Origin: Jacaranda mimosifolia
Taxonomy: Eukaryota > Streptophyta > Magnoliopsida > Lamiales > Bignoniaceae
DNA: 64,000 nucleotides
Reading direction: 5' to 3'
Assembly: GCA_018894105.1 (NCBI GenBank)
Contig: CM032122.1
Coordinates: 20,061,674 to 20,125,673, forward strand
Positions 41,086 through 53,269 of the stretch are shown here, one piece after another. Position 1 is the first letter of the stretch. Each line of letters opens with the position of its first letter. The notes below the pieces were generated by a model. That model was not told the origin of the DNA and searched no databases. It worked only from the letters and a program-made list of their open reading frames with translations. The translations under genes and the position numbers were made by a program.

Positions 41086-41089
41086 TTAC

Positions 41090-42770
41090 AGTAGCCAAAT
41101 TCGACTATAACAGCAAGTCCAGGAAAAACATAGGAAGCCAATACTTCAAGTCAAGAAAGTTCGGATACTGAATCACTTCTAAGGAAGGTATGATCTTTGA
41201 GAGATATTTATAAAATTTTTGATGTTGCTTTCTTTGGTTGTGAACCTCAGAATTTTGAAGACACTATCAAAGAATAAGTTTGGAGGAAACCCATGACTGA
41301 AGAGATTAAAACCATTGAGCAAAGTAAAACTTGGGAGCTTGCTGATGTACCCCAAGGAAAAGATATGATTGACTTGAAATAGGTGTTCAAAACGAAGCTA
41401 AACGAAGATGGTTCAATCCAAAAACACAAGGTGAGATTAGTAGCAAAGGGTTATTCTCAACAACTCAGAATTGATTTCAATGAAACATTTGCACCAGTAG
41501 TAAGAATAGAGACAATCCACACTGTTCTAGCAATTGGAGCACAATTAAAATTAAATGTCTTCCAATTGGATGTAAAATATGCATTTCTCAATGGAGATCT
41601 TGAAGAAGGGGTTTATGTGTAGCAACTAAAGGCTATCAAATCAAATGAATGGAGAAAAAGGTGTACCAAATGAAAAAAGCCCTCTATGGGTTAAAACAAG
41701 TACCAAGATCTTGGAATAACAAGATTGATGGATATTTTTGCAAGAATGGATTCCAAAGAAGTTCAAGTGAGTCCTAACTCTATATGATGTAAGAAGGTAC
41801 AAAGGATTTCTTGATTGTATGTTTATATGTTGATGATCTTATTTACTTGGGCTCTAACTTGAAAATGGTGGAAGAGTTTAAGAAAAATATGATGCAAGAA
41901 ATTGAGATGATAGATTTGGGACTCATGAGATATTTTCCTGGAATTCAAATGAGGCAATCCAAAGGAGAGATCTTCATATCTCAAGAAAAATACATTGATT
42001 ATTTGGTGAAAAAGTTCCACATGGAAAAATACAAACTAGTGGCAATATCTTTTCGTTTGAATGAGAAATTGCAACAAGAAGATTGTGCTGAAAAAATTAA
42101 TCCCAAATTATTTAAAGGTCTTGTTTGTTCTTTGATTTATCTTACAAATACATGACCTAATATTCTTCACTCCTTTAGCTATGTTTCTTGATTCATGAGT
42201 GAGCTAAGCAAGATTCATTATGATGTAGTAAAGCGGATCCTTCGTTATCTCCAGGGTACCAAGAAGCAAGGCTCCAAGTATGAGAAAGAAGAAAATAACA
42301 AGTTGATTGGTTTCGCGGATGGTGATTGGGCACGATCTTTAGATTATCAGAAAAACACTTCCAGTTATGTTTTTCTATCTTGGTTGAAAAGTGATTGCTT
42401 GGAGTTCTAAAAACCAAAAGACAGTTGCACTATCCTCAAGTGAAGCTGAATATGTTGTTGCGATATATGCAGCTTGTGAAGCAGCTTGGCTAAGGTGAAC
42501 ACTATAAGATTTGCAAGAAAAGAAAGAGCAGCTTACAACTCTCCTTTGTGACAACATGTCAACCATTACAATGACTAATAATTCAATTTTTCATGCAAGG
42601 TCAAACACCTTAAGCTGTGACATCATTCCATTCATGATCTGGTAAGCGGAGGAGAAATCAACTTGAAGTTTGTCAACATAAATGATCAAGCAACTGATTT
42701 TCTTACCAAGGCCATTTCAACTGAAAATTTTGAGAAGTTTAAAAAGTAGCTGAAAGTTACAAATTAAGAG
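41090..42770 (+). pseudogene. Copia element D: reverse transcriptase and RNase H
   Basis: The RT starts near 41285 (WRKPMTEEIKTIEQSKTWEL), has an open run 41383-41622 ([38 protein letters not shown]), and a second at 41811-42155 with YVDD in LIVCLYVDDLIYLGS. RNase H follows at 42195-42770: GFADGDWARSLDYQKNTSSY, then KQTVALSSSEAEYV in a shifted frame. Stops near 41380, 41620 and 42155 and several frame changes inactivate it. Confidence 0.88.
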
Positions 42771-42773
42771 AGA

Positions 42774-43160
42774 TGTTGAAAGTTAATTTGTAATTTTCTT
42801 GGAAAGGCAAGAAGATTTGAAATTACCTTGGAGGATGAGAAGCTAGCTATATTTGAGTAATTATTACACAACAACCTTAGTATGTTTCTAGGAGTCTTTT
42901 CAATTTTCCAACAAACTGGAAAATGTAACAGCATAATGCTCTATATGTAGTTATGACTATAAATATTGTACACAATACCATATTTGTAGAATGTACATGT
43001 AAAAACAAGCAAGTAAAAACTCTATAGTAAAACTCATTTTCTCTATAGTAAAACATCCTTCTTCTGACAATTTTCTGCATCTATTTATTGACTAAAGATT
43101 TGCACCATTGTTCTTATCCTTACAACTTTCACCACGCTTCTATGCACTAAATCCCCGATA
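42774..43160 (+). repeat. 3' LTR of element D (387 bp)
   Basis: It starts TGTTGAAAGTTAA after the purine tract AAATTAAGAGAGA and ends CCCCGATA, against CCCCAACA in the 5' copy. It is followed at once by TCTAGTATCAGAACACAGTT, a PBS-like sequence matching the one after the 5' LTR. Confidence 0.82.
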
Positions 43161-43162
43161 AA

Positions 43163-43182
43163 TCTAGTATCAGAACACAGTT
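43163..43182 (+). other. Primer-binding-site-like sequence after the 3' LTR of element D
   Basis: TCTAGTATCAGAACACAGTT matches the leader after the 5' LTR of D (TTAGGTATCAAAGCACAATT at 37401-37420). Such a sequence belongs inside an element, not downstream of its 3' LTR. Confidence 0.7.
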
Positions 43183-43190
43183 AAGCTGCG

Positions 43191-43377
43191 TTATGATATA
43201 TATATACATATGTGCCTATATATTTATCTCTAAACACATACAATACGTAAGTATATTTATATTTACATATAAACTTAATATATTTATTGTGTGTATATAT
43301 ACATATAATATTATTTGACATCTACAAATGTTACTTAATTTCTAGTTATGTACAGATAACACTATTGTTTTTCATAT
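43191..43377. other. AT-rich spacer
   Basis: TATATA-rich sequence with no recognisable feature; the target site of element E lies at its right end. Confidence 0.6.
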
Positions 43378-43382
43378 ATAAT

Positions 43383-43612
43383 TGTTAAGAGAATAAAGCA
43401 AGCACACTGAACAAGAACAACTATGGAGAGAAAATGAAAATATGTGCATTGAGTTAACAAAAGGAGGAATACAAGGCTATTTATAGAACAACAAAATGTT
43501 TACAGCTAATCTGCAACTAACTTACTAACAAACCCTAACTATCACAGCTAACCATAGAAGTTTCTAGCTAATAGATGTATAGAGAAATGCAAACAAATTG
43601 ATATAGTTTCTA
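43383..43612 (-). repeat. 3' LTR of element E (230 bp)
   Basis: The plus strand begins TGTTAAGAGAATAAAGC. A TATAAATA box lies on the minus strand (43478-43485). About nine differences from the other LTR were counted by eye, roughly 96% identity. Confidence 0.88.
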
Positions 43613-43695
43613 TACTCCCCTTCAAGGTGGATGGTATATATCAAGAACAACCATCTTGGATAAGTGTTGAGACAAGACAGAAGCAGGAAGGGCTT

Positions 43696-45250
43696 TTATG
43701 AAGATGAAGCCAACTGGTGGATGGTTTTGACAGACAGTAGCTTGAGTAGGCCATTGGCAAGCTTTTCACGGATAAAGTGATAATCTATTTCAATATGTTT
43801 AGTGCGTTCATGAAATGTAAGGTTGGTTGCAATGTGAATGACAGACTGATTATCACAAAAGATGGTTGTTGGCCAAGTATGATCAATGTGAAAGTCCAGT
43901 AATAATTGACGAAGCCAAAGTAGTTCAGAAGTAGTGCTAGCAAGTGCACGATATTTGGCTTCGATGGAAGATCGAGATACGGTGGTTTGCCTCTTTGCTT
44001 TCCATGATACGAGGGAATCTCCTAAAAAAATATAGAAATCAATAGTGGATTTGTGAGTAACTGGGCAGGAACCCCAATTAGAGTCTGAAAAGGCCCTCAA
44101 CTGAAGAGAGAAAGATGTGGGGAAGAGAAGACCTTGGCTAGGGTGAGCATTCAAGTAACGAAGAAGATAGTGGGCTGCTTGTAAATGTTGAACCTAAGGC
44201 TGTGAAATAAATTGACTTAATCTGTGAATGGCAAAGGTGATGTTGGGGCGGGAAATGGTAAGATATAGAGGACGACCCACAAGCTGCCTGTACTGAGTGG
44301 GATCACTGAGAACATCAGTATCAATAGCATTGAGGGAGAGTTTAACATTTGTAGGGGTATGCGCAGGTTTGCATCCAAGAAATCTACTGTCTTCCAAAAG
44401 TTGCAAGGTATATTGTCGCTGAGATAGAAAGATACCAGAAGATTTCTTGGCAATTTTGAGCCCGAGAAAGTAACAAAGATTTCCCAAATCCTTAAGTTTG
44501 AAGGGAGACTGAAGCTGAATTTTTAACATATTGATTTCAGTGATGGATGGCCCGGCAAACACTATATCATCAACATAAACAAGGAGAGCTAGAAATAAGT
44601 TGTCCTTGCCTCTGGTAAAGAGTGAGCAGTCAGACTTGGATTGAAGAAAACCAAGATGTAGCAAGGCCAGTGAGGATTTTGAAAACCACTACTGTGAAGC
44701 TTATTTCAAGCCATAGATAGATTTATTCAACTTACAAACCAATTTATGGCTTGATGTTTCTCCCCCTGAGGTAGATAACTTGGAGGTAGATCCATGTAAA
44801 CCTCTTCAAAGAGGTCTCCGTGAAGGAAGGAATTGTTGACATCCAATTGAGCCAAATACTTGTGTTGTGAAGCTGCAAGAGAGATGAGGACCTTGACAGT
44901 TACCATTTTAGCGACCGAAGAGAAAGTATCTATAAAATCAACGCCCTCTTGTTGAGTGTAGCCCTTGGCTACCAAGCAGGCTTTATATCTTTCAATAGTG
45001 CCATCATAATTATATTTGATTTTATACACCCAATGACAACCAACGGTATGTTTTCCAGAAGGTGGGTGAACAACGGTGCAGGTATGGTTTTGTTCCATAG
45101 CTTCAAGTTCAGTGCGCATTGCTTCTTTCCACTTAGAACACTTAACAACTTGATGATAAAATTGCATTTCGGGGTGGGAAGAAAGGTTGAAGATGAGAGA
45201 CCAAAATTTTGGAGATAGAGAAGTGTATGATAGGTGTTTGTTGATGGGAT
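43696..45250 (-). pseudogene. Copia element E: reverse transcriptase and RNase H
   Basis: The RT begins near 45150 (RTELEAMEQNHTC) and includes YKACLVAKGYTQQEGVDF and AQLDVNNSFLHGDLFEEVYM. A one-base frameshift near 44765 and two stops near 44690 follow. The next open run (44194-44664) has LALLVYVDDIVFAGPS with the YVDD motif. One stop near 44193 precedes RNase H (43696-44154): AFSDSNWGSCPVTHKS, SRSSIEAKYRAL and FCDNQSVIHIATN, then TKHIEIDYHFIREK. The usual AEYRA here is AKYRA. Confidence 0.92.
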
Positions 45251-45699
45251 ATAAGCATTTGGTATTGGATACTGAATTACAGTGGAAATCTTTTATATAT
45301 GAAGAAGGTTTGTGAGTTCTTGAGGACCGTCTAAGAGGCGGCAATGGAGTGTTGTTAGTAATGATATCTGGAGATTGAGGAGGAGTGATGGACACGGGAA
45401 CAACAAGGATAGATATATGATCGAAGAGAGGGTTAGGTAGGACAAGTTGAGGAAAGTCATCTAAGAGAGCTTCAAAGAAACTGGTATTGTGGAATGGAAA
45501 GATGTTTTTGTGGAAAACAACATCCCCAGAAATCAAAATCTTCTTTGAATAGAGATCATACAGTTTGTATGCTTTGTATCCAGCTGAATAACCAAGGAAC
45601 AAGCAAGGCGCTGCTCTAGGGTCGAACTCGGACCTTTGAGCAGATAATGTGGAGGCAAAGGCCAAGCAACCGAAAACCTTAAGAGAAGAATAATCGAAG

Positions 45700-46700
45700 G
45701 GGGATTGGAATAAGAGTTCATAAGGGGATTTATGTGCGAGAATAGGGTATGGGGTTCGATTGATCAAATAGGCTGCAGTGAGGATACATTATATCCAAAA
45801 ATGTTTAGGAACTCTTGATTGAAAGAAGAGGGCACGAGCAACATTGAGAAGGTGTTGGTGCTTTCGCTCGACTATGGAGTTTTGTTGGGGTCTACCTACG
45901 CAAGAGAATTGGTGGAGAATGCCTAAGGAATTACATAAATTGGTGAACTTCAGTTCTGGAGCATTATCGATTCAAAAGCATTTGATGGTTGATTTAAATT
46001 GTGTGGATATCATTGAGATGAACCAGGGAATAATGTGGAGAATGTCACATTTATTTTTGAGGAGGTACACCCAAGTAAATTGGGTGCAATCATCAACAAG
46101 GGTGAGGAAATAATTGTAACCAGTGTGAGAAGTGACACTATAAGGTCCCCATACATCTGCATGAACAATTTCGAAAGGATTCTTTGATAGATGATTATTG
46201 GATACAAATGGTAATTTCCTTTGCTTAGCTAGAGGGCAAATACAGCAAGGTGAAGTGTGATGGTCAACAAACTTTAGAATACTTTTCATGTGTGTAAGTT
46301 TCTGAAAAGATATGTGGCCTAGCCTATTATGCCAAGTATTAATAGTGACTTTATTTACATAGGAATTGGAAATATATGTGGAAGGAAGAATATAAAGGCC
46401 TTCAAGTTTTTCAGCCCTACCAATCGTCTTCTTGTCTTTGGTATCTTGGATACAACAATGATCACGAAAGAATGAAATTGAGAGATTACATTGATTAGTA
46501 AGAGCACTAATAGAGATACGATTGCATCTGATTTGAGGAACAAAAAAGGTATTATAGAGAGTAAGGTAAGTTGTGATAGAGATGTTGTCGCAAAGGAGGA
46601 CAAGGATAGACTTACCATCAGGTAGAGTGATGTTCGAATCATGCATAGGACACAGAGAAGTAAACAAGTGTATGTTAGAGTAAATATGACTTGATGCACC
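45700..46700 (-). pseudogene. Copia element E: protease and integrase
   Basis: The protease motif WIVDSGASSHIYS is intact near 46700. The integrase zinc-binding region HNRLGHISFQKL with CCICPLAKQRKLPF keeps both His and both Cys. The catalytic core keeps ADVWGPY, and after a stop reads IDNAPELKF, so the Asp and Glu positions remain. Two nonsense changes are visible: at about 45972, where KCF is followed by a stop, and at about 45795 in FWI*C. The C-terminal part is SLKVFGCLAFASTLS then CLFLGYSAGYKAYKLYD. It would be an aspartic protease and DDE recombinase if the frame were open. Confidence 0.92.
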
Positions 46701-46747
46701 GGAGTCAACAATCCAGTCAGTAGAAGAGTAGGGTGAAGTTTTAGCAG

Positions 46748-47884
46748 TTAAAGTAAAGCAAGTACCTGTAGGATTGGTGGTGGTAGAGTTGGAGGAAGTG
46801 TCAGTGTCAGTGTTGGTGTAAGTGGAGGTAGGGTTTTGAGACAGCAAAGCAAGGAGATGTTGATATTGTTCTGGACTGAGAGACTGCAGAACATGAGCAG
46901 GAGAGCCATTATGTTTAGAAACCTGATTGATTTGAGTGGTGGATTGCTGTTGGCTAGGAGTAATTTTGGCTTTAGCTTGAAACCCAGCGGATAGCCGTGG
47001 AGTTTGTAGCGTCTTTCGACGGTGTGACTAGGAAGGTTGCAATGAGTACAGAATGGCCGATCCTTTTTTTGATACTTAGGATTATTTGACTGAGGAGTAG
47101 AAGTTGTGGTGGCCTTTTTGGGTGGATGAATGGTGAAAGCAAAATTGTTGATAGACTCGCAGCTAGGTGAGCCAACTTGTTGCTGGCGTTCTTCTTGAAG
47201 TATCATAGAGAAGATTCTGTTGATTGGTGGTAAAGGATCCATCAGCAGGATTTGGCTTCTGGCATGAGCATAGGTATCATTTAACCCCATGAGAAAGGCT
47301 AAAGCATACTCCAATTGGTAATATACGCCCAAAGCTTTAACGCCACCACAGTTGCACAATCCGCAGGAACAGACAGGGCGAAAATGAGTGAGTTCTTCCC
47401 ATACTGATTTCAGCTTGGTGAAATATGAACTTACTGGTTGTTGATTTTGTACATTCTGGATGAGATCTCTGCGTAATTGGAAGATCCAAGGGCCATTGCT
47501 TTGCTGAAAACGATCTTGGAGATCATTCCATATCTCGAAGCCAGAGGTCGCGTAAATGATACTTGCTAAAATCTCCTTCGAAACAGCATTGCGGATCCAA
47601 GAAATAGCAATATTGTTATTTCGAATCCATGAACTCAACAGAACAGGATCAGAATCATTCGGCTTGTAGATCGAGCCATCTATGAATCCGACTTTGTTTT
47701 TGACGGATAGAGCGATATTAATCATCGCTAGACTCCATGATTGGTAATTGTCTCCTGTGAGTTGTTGTGAAACAAGCAACATTCTTGGTCCATCTGAATG
47801 ATGTAAGAAGTAAGGACTCAGAGGATCGTCGATGGCGGAGGAGCCGTTGACTGAGTTGGCGCTGCTGGATCTATGCGTATCCAT
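46748..47884 (-). pseudogene. Copia element E: gag
   Basis: An open frame of 378 codons starts at ATG 47884 (MDTHRSSSANSVNGSSAIDD). The gag core contains LTGDNYQSWSLAMINIALS and a Cys-rich loop CSCGLCNCGG. The zinc knuckle CTHCNLPSHTVERR has Arg where the last Cys should be. A one-base deletion near 46985 shifts the frame after HGYP. The true downstream frame reads GFQAKAKITPSQQQ and joins the protease. The last ~75 codons of the open frame are therefore out of frame and meaningless. Confidence 0.9.
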
Positions 47885-47959
47885 GGCAGGAAGAGGTCAA
47901 TCGAGGAAGAGGAAGAAGAAATTAAAATGTCGCGGAAGGATGGAACTCTGCTGATACCA

Positions 47960-48188
47960 TGTTAAGAGGATAAAGCAAGCACACTGAACAAGAACAACTA
48001 TGGAGAGAAAATGAAAATCTGTGCATTGAGTTTACAAAAGGAGGAATACAAGTCTATTTATAGAACAACAGAATGTTTACAGCTAATCTGCAACTAACTT
48101 ACTAACAAACCCTAACTATCATAGCTAACCATAGAAGCTTCTAGCTAATAGATGTATAGAGAAATGCAGACAAATTGATATAGTTCTG
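47960..48188 (-). repeat. 5' LTR of element E (229 bp)
   Basis: The plus strand begins TGTTAAGAGGATAAAGC directly beside the PBS complement CTGATACCA. It ends GATATAGTTCTG before the target duplication ATAAT. It pairs with 43383-43612. Confidence 0.9.
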
Positions 48189-48193
48189 ATAAT

Positions 48194-50764
48194 TATCTGT
48201 ATTTGAATGTAATGGAAAAATATATATTATTGGATTTAATATTAAAATAAAAAAAATGTCCATGCAATTATTATGAATTTGTGAGAGAAGGTGCATGCCG
48301 CTGGGTGTGTCTGTATGTGTATTGAAAGGAAGAGCTTTACCAATATTCGTCTACTTAGTCCCATTGAGAGTTGTGTTGTGACAGTTGAGAATATATTTTT
48401 TGTTGTTTATTCGGATCCGACTTTGTTGTCTGGTTTAGTGTCAGGAAACCTTAAAAGGCATGGGAGTCTTTTGGTCTATCAGCTCAACATGGAATCACAT
48501 ATTTTACAGGTATATTTCAATAAGTTGCACGAAATTTTTCGAAACCGTATCAGGATATTGAAACCAAAGATACATGCTAATGAATAAAATTGTCATCTTT
48601 TCTTGTTTCTCTATCCATTTTTGTTCGATGAGTTTGGTTCCTTTTACTGAATTAGAGTTTTCCTGTGAATTTAGATGGTTTTTCTTCGTTTATAATTATG
48701 ATTTTTTGGGTCAAGCTTCACTTGTATTAATCTGGAAACTTTTATAGGTACAAGGAAATAGTTTAGTTCTAGAGTTAAAGACTGTAGTGCTCGAATGAGT
48801 AATCAAAAAGATTTTGGAATTTGGAGCATCCTTATTCCTTAGGATTAGATAACTGCAAAGTCTTTGTAGCCAAAAAAAAATAAAATAATTGTTTAGTTGC
48901 ATTTGATATTTTTAGATGATGAATAATTGCTTATATATGTTATATCCAATGCTCAAAGTTCCTAGACATAATGTTTCAAATAGGATTCTCAGCCTAACAA
49001 CCATGTGATTTTGACAGGGAAGTCTAAACCTCGTGATTTACTTTTGGCTAAAATATGATCTCCATGGAGTAGGAACCTTAGCCCATATCTTATCCTATCT
49101 CATAAAGCACTAAACTGTTGATACTAGTAATCCTTTTCTTTCATCTTCTTCTTTTTCGAAGTTCTTTTATACTCGTTCACATAAAAATTTAATGGTGAAA
49201 AATTATGGCATGTTAACAGTGTGATTCAGTGGTGTTAGCATGGTATGATTCTCACACTATTTTTACACTGTTGGCTAGGTTTTGTGTTCAATTTTATTTA
49301 GCAATTATCCAAAATTCAAAATCCACGGAACTTGAGACATCATGGCTGGCTATAATTATGCAGGCCAACAAAATTTCGAAATTCAAATTCCATGATTTTT
49401 TTCTTCTTTTATTTTAATATTTACAACACAGACACATCAAAAGTTCGATAGGATTATCAAGTAGCTTTTGGTCTAATTGTATGAATTTCACAGATAAAGT
49501 GTGAGGTTGGGGATTTGAACCTAACAGATACACAATGTGGGTATGTATGAATAAGAAAAAGATAATTTTTAAGGATTCGAACCCTAAACTTCATACATAC
49601 AAGTATGGGGAGTCGGTTATTTGATCCAATAGTCCAAGTCTCACAAATAAAGTGTGTAGTTAGGATTTCGAATTCAGCAAACTTCTTTATAAACATGTGT
49701 ATAAATATATACATACAAAAATAAATCAATTTACCATCCGACATCATAAAATTTAAGACACCACAATTGTAGATTATGTGGTCCCACGTGTGAAACCAAC
49801 GCATCAATAATCAAGATGTACACGAACCAAAAAGTCATGAGACCACCAAGAATACATCCTTTTTCATGTGCCCAAATCATGGTTTACTGCATCTTGAATT
49901 TCTGAAAAAAAAAATAAAAAAAATGGACCATTTGCTGCGTTTCTTGTGGCTCAGGTTGGGATAAAGCGAATATGTATATGTGGTCAAAAAGATTTAATCT
50001 GAAGTGCAAGTTGCAGCTAAAAAATCGTGGCAGACAACAAAATTTGGTAGAACCTGCAGTTTGGGTCTACAATATAATAATAAAAAAAAAAACAATTCTC
50101 TTTATCTTTTTTTTATATCATAGAGATATATGTAATTAATTAATAAATTATAATTGTTTGTGGGATCTTTTTACAACTATTATAGGTTTTGAGCTTCTAA
50201 ACTCTTTCACAGAACACGATGAGATAGAAAGGCAGAGTGGGGGATCATTGGCTTTTTGGAGTTGTCCACCCAATACCTATTCTTTAACCCTTTCAAATAA
50301 TTATTTTTGGTACTTGATTGGATCAGAAAAAACTTTAAAAAGTCAAAAAGGTTTAATACGGCTAGAATGATGGAAACGGTGGGCTCTCTTTGGAACTAAA
50401 TTCTTATGAAATGTCAAAAAAAAGAAGAAAAAAAGAAATGAAATGGAGAGTATTATGAATTATTTAAAGTTGATTGTGACAAGAGTAAAATAATAATTCG
50501 TATTAAGTGTATATAATATAGAGTCTGTTTAAGATCGATCAATATATTCTAGTATATTCGGTGTTGAATCACACATCCAAACTTTTTTGGAACGCAAACC
50601 ATTCTACCAAATATACAAAAGAAATCTTTCACTAAATTAGCTTGAATAAATAAAACTAATTTATTGAGTGGTTAATTGGTCCGATAACATAACTTTCATA
50701 CTTGTATATATAAGATTTGGAGTTTAAAATCTTGACGCATACGTTTATGTAAATATAGAAAGTA
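48194..50764. other. Unassigned spacer between elements E and B
   Basis: AT-rich with no recognised coding family. A 98-codon frame at 48291-48587 (plus) has no domain I know and is probably chance. Around 49480-49680 two related segments (ATAAAGTGTGAGGTTGGG and ATAAAGTGTGTAGTTAGG) each lead into a gattTGAACC or TTCGAAT box, suggesting a small degenerate repeat. Nothing else was identified. Confidence 0.5.
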
Positions 50765-50769
50765 AAAAA

Positions 50770-51379
50770 TGTTGAAACCCAAAAAGACCAAATAGTAAAA
50801 TTGAGAAATAAAAATAAAGTAATTCAATGAAACTGACAACAAGATTTAACATGGTTCGGATCATTCGGTAATGTGCCTAATCCACTCGATAAAGAATACC
50901 CAACACCCTCGTTCTAAACTCCGTTTTGAGATACTATCTCTGAAGCAGTATAGAATCTATGTTCTAGGGTTCATCTCTCGTTCGTTCCCATCAATTTGGA
51001 AGAAATCAAGTTTAACAACCTCAAGGAAAACATAAAATTGGCCCATGCGCCTGTGTGTCGCACTAGGGCGTGGTTAACTTGATCCTGCCAAAACACGTCG
51101 AACTTGCGCCCTGGCGCAGTGTTCCAGTGAACTGCGCACTCGGGCACGCGAAACTTTCTCCTGGGTGCACGGTTCTAGTGTATGTTGCACGCCCAGGCGA
51201 GGCACTCTCCTTGTACCCGGGCACTCGTCATGAGCACCCTTCCCAGTTGTCGTGCCCAGGCGTGCCTCACCTCGCTCCCCGACATGCGGCGTCCTGCCAA
51301 TGCACGCCGGAGCGTGCTCTAGCACCTGTTTCATCCGTTGCTCGTTATTTGTATCTCAAATTTCAAGGCAAAATCAATA
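50770..51379 (-). repeat. 3' LTR of element B (610 bp)
   Basis: The plus strand begins TGTTGAAACCC and ends AAAATCAATA. It contains a GC-rich island at about 51040-51330 with repeated GCGCCCTGGCGC-like boxes. It lacks roughly 80 bp present in the 5' LTR around 55520-55600. Confidence 0.88.
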
Positions 51380-51441
51380 ATTTTCCACCTTGACTTGAAA
51401 TTCTCCATCCATCTTCTTTGTCTCTGCCCCCACAAAGGCCA

Positions 51442-52930
51442 TCATATAAGTCTGCAAATATTTATCAAATCCAAGCAATGCTCGAATTTGATTTTTGAAA
51501 CAATCTTAGTCAACATGTCTACTGGATTATCCTTAGTCCCAACTTTGTCAACCAAAATAACACCTTGAGACACCATATCTCGGACAAAGTAATACCTAAC
51601 ATCAATGTATTTTGTTGTCTTATGAAATGTTTGATTCTTTAACAAGTGTATGACACTCTGACTATCACAAAATAATGTAGTAATATTAGAGTTCATACCC
51701 ATATCATCAATCAACCCCTTTAGCCAAATGCCTTCCTTCACGCCTTCAGCCAAAGCCATGTACTCAGCTTCTGTTGTGGACAATGCAATTGATGACTGCA
51801 AAGTCGCCTTCCAACTAACCGTACAACTCGAACCACAAAACACATATTCTGTCATAGACCTTCTGCTGTCCAAATCTCCGGCATAATCCACATCTACATA
51901 GGCAACAATTCTAGCAGTAGAATTCAATTGATTACACTTCAAACATCTATCTGCAAAGCCTCTTAAATACCTCATAATCCATTTCACTATCTGCTAATGA
52001 GTCTTTCCCGACTTGTGCATGTACCTGCTCACAACACTGACTTCATGTGAAATATTTGGCCTAGTGCATACTATGACGTACATCAAACTACTAACTGAAC
52101 TAGCATATGGCACATTTAACATGTGTTCTATCTCCTCCTTAGTATTCGATGATAGATCTGATGAAAGCCTAAAATGAGCTGCAAGTAGCATACTGACTGG
52201 CTTGGACTTATCTATCCAAAAATGCTCAAGTACTTTCTCAATATAATTTTGTTGAGACAAGTACAACAATCCCGAGTGTCTATCCCGGATGATCTCCATG
52301 CCCAATATCTTCTTCGCATGGCCCAAATACTTCATCTCAAATTTATCACTCAACTGAACTTTTAAAATATTAATCTCAGATATGTTTCTAGAGGCAATCA
52401 ATATATCATCAACATACAGCAACAAATATACGAGAAGGCCATAACTACATTTCTTATGATATACGCAATAATCATAAGTACTTATATTATATCCTATCTT
52501 GGTAATAAAAGCATCGAACCTCTTATACCACTGCCTAGAGGCTTCTTCAAGCCATACAAAGATCTCTCCAAAAGGCATGCATGATTTTTCTTTCTAGAAA
52601 CAATGAATCCCTCTGGTTGACTCATGTAAATTTGTTCCTCCAACTCACCATGCAGAAACATTGTTTTCACATCCATCTGCTCAAGCTCCATATCAAACAG
52701 AGCTACCATGTCAAGTAGCACACGAATGGAAGTATGTTTTACAACTTAGGTGAACACCTCATGGAAGTCAACTCCCTCTCTCTAAGTAAAGCCCTTCGCA
52801 ACCAATTGCGGCTTATGTCTCGCATCCTCAACCCTGGGAATCGTTTCCTTTGTCTTATAGATCCATTTGCAGCCTATAGTTTTCTGCCCTTTAGGTACAT
52901 TAACCAGCTCCCATGTGCTATTTTTGTGTA
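51442..52930 (-). pseudogene. Copia element B: reverse transcriptase and RNase H
   Basis: RNase H is an open run of 181 codons (51442-51987): AYVDVDYAGDLDSRRSMTEY, ALSTTEAEYMALAEGVKEG, FCDSQSVIHLLKNQ and TKYIDVRYYFVRDM, with acidic residues intact. RT has an open run at 51994-52578 containing YLLLYVDDILIASRNISEI (YVDD) and KKILGMEIIRDRHSG. The preceding piece MELEQMDVKTMFLHGELEEQ (52494-52721) is in another frame. One stop separates RT and RNase H at about 51990. The most N-terminal RT part is degraded. Confidence 0.92.
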
Positions 52931-53269
52931 AAGACTCTATCTCTTTACTCATAGCTACAACTCATTTATCAAAATCTGGACGAGAAATAGCCTATTTGTA
53001 TGTGACTAGATCATCTCCCACAAACTCCTTGGCCGACTCAAAGTATAAGCAACCAGATCTAAATACACAAACCGCTATGGTGGTTTGATCTGCCTCCTAT
53101 TTCTATCACGAGCCAAACAATAGTTTTGTAGTGAATCATTTTCTTGCTGTTGATTAGGTGATAATAAATTCTCACCAGCTTCATCTACCATCTTCTGTTT
53201 CCCCTTTGAAACTTGTGGAGTGTCAATTTCAAACTCCACCTTCTCCTTGACACCCTGTTGACTACTTTC

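Larger units (their letters stand above)
37153..43190 (+). mobile_element. Ty1/copia retrotransposon D, old and interrupted
   Basis: The order on the plus strand is truncated 5' LTR, PBS-like TTAGGTATCAAAGC, gag, protease, integrase, foreign DNA (about 39820-41085), RT, RNase H, purine tract AAATTAAGAGAGA, 3' LTR and a second PBS-like sequence. All coding parts carry many stops. It is more decayed than A, B or E, and only the RT retains long open runs. Confidence 0.88.
43383..48188 (-). mobile_element. Ty1/copia retrotransposon E, both LTRs, target duplication ATAAT
   Basis: A 4.8-kb element on the minus strand with short LTRs (43383-43612 and 47960-48188). A 5-bp target duplication ATAAT flanks it at 43378-43382 and 48189-48193. 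The PBS TGGTATCAGCAGAG on the minus strand abuts the right LTR, and the PPT CCTTGAAGGGGAG abuts the left. Gag through RNase H is colinear and almost full length, with about six or more lesions. The gag type and short LTRs suggest the Ale/Retrofit-Ivana side of copia, unlike A, B, C and F. Confidence 0.93.
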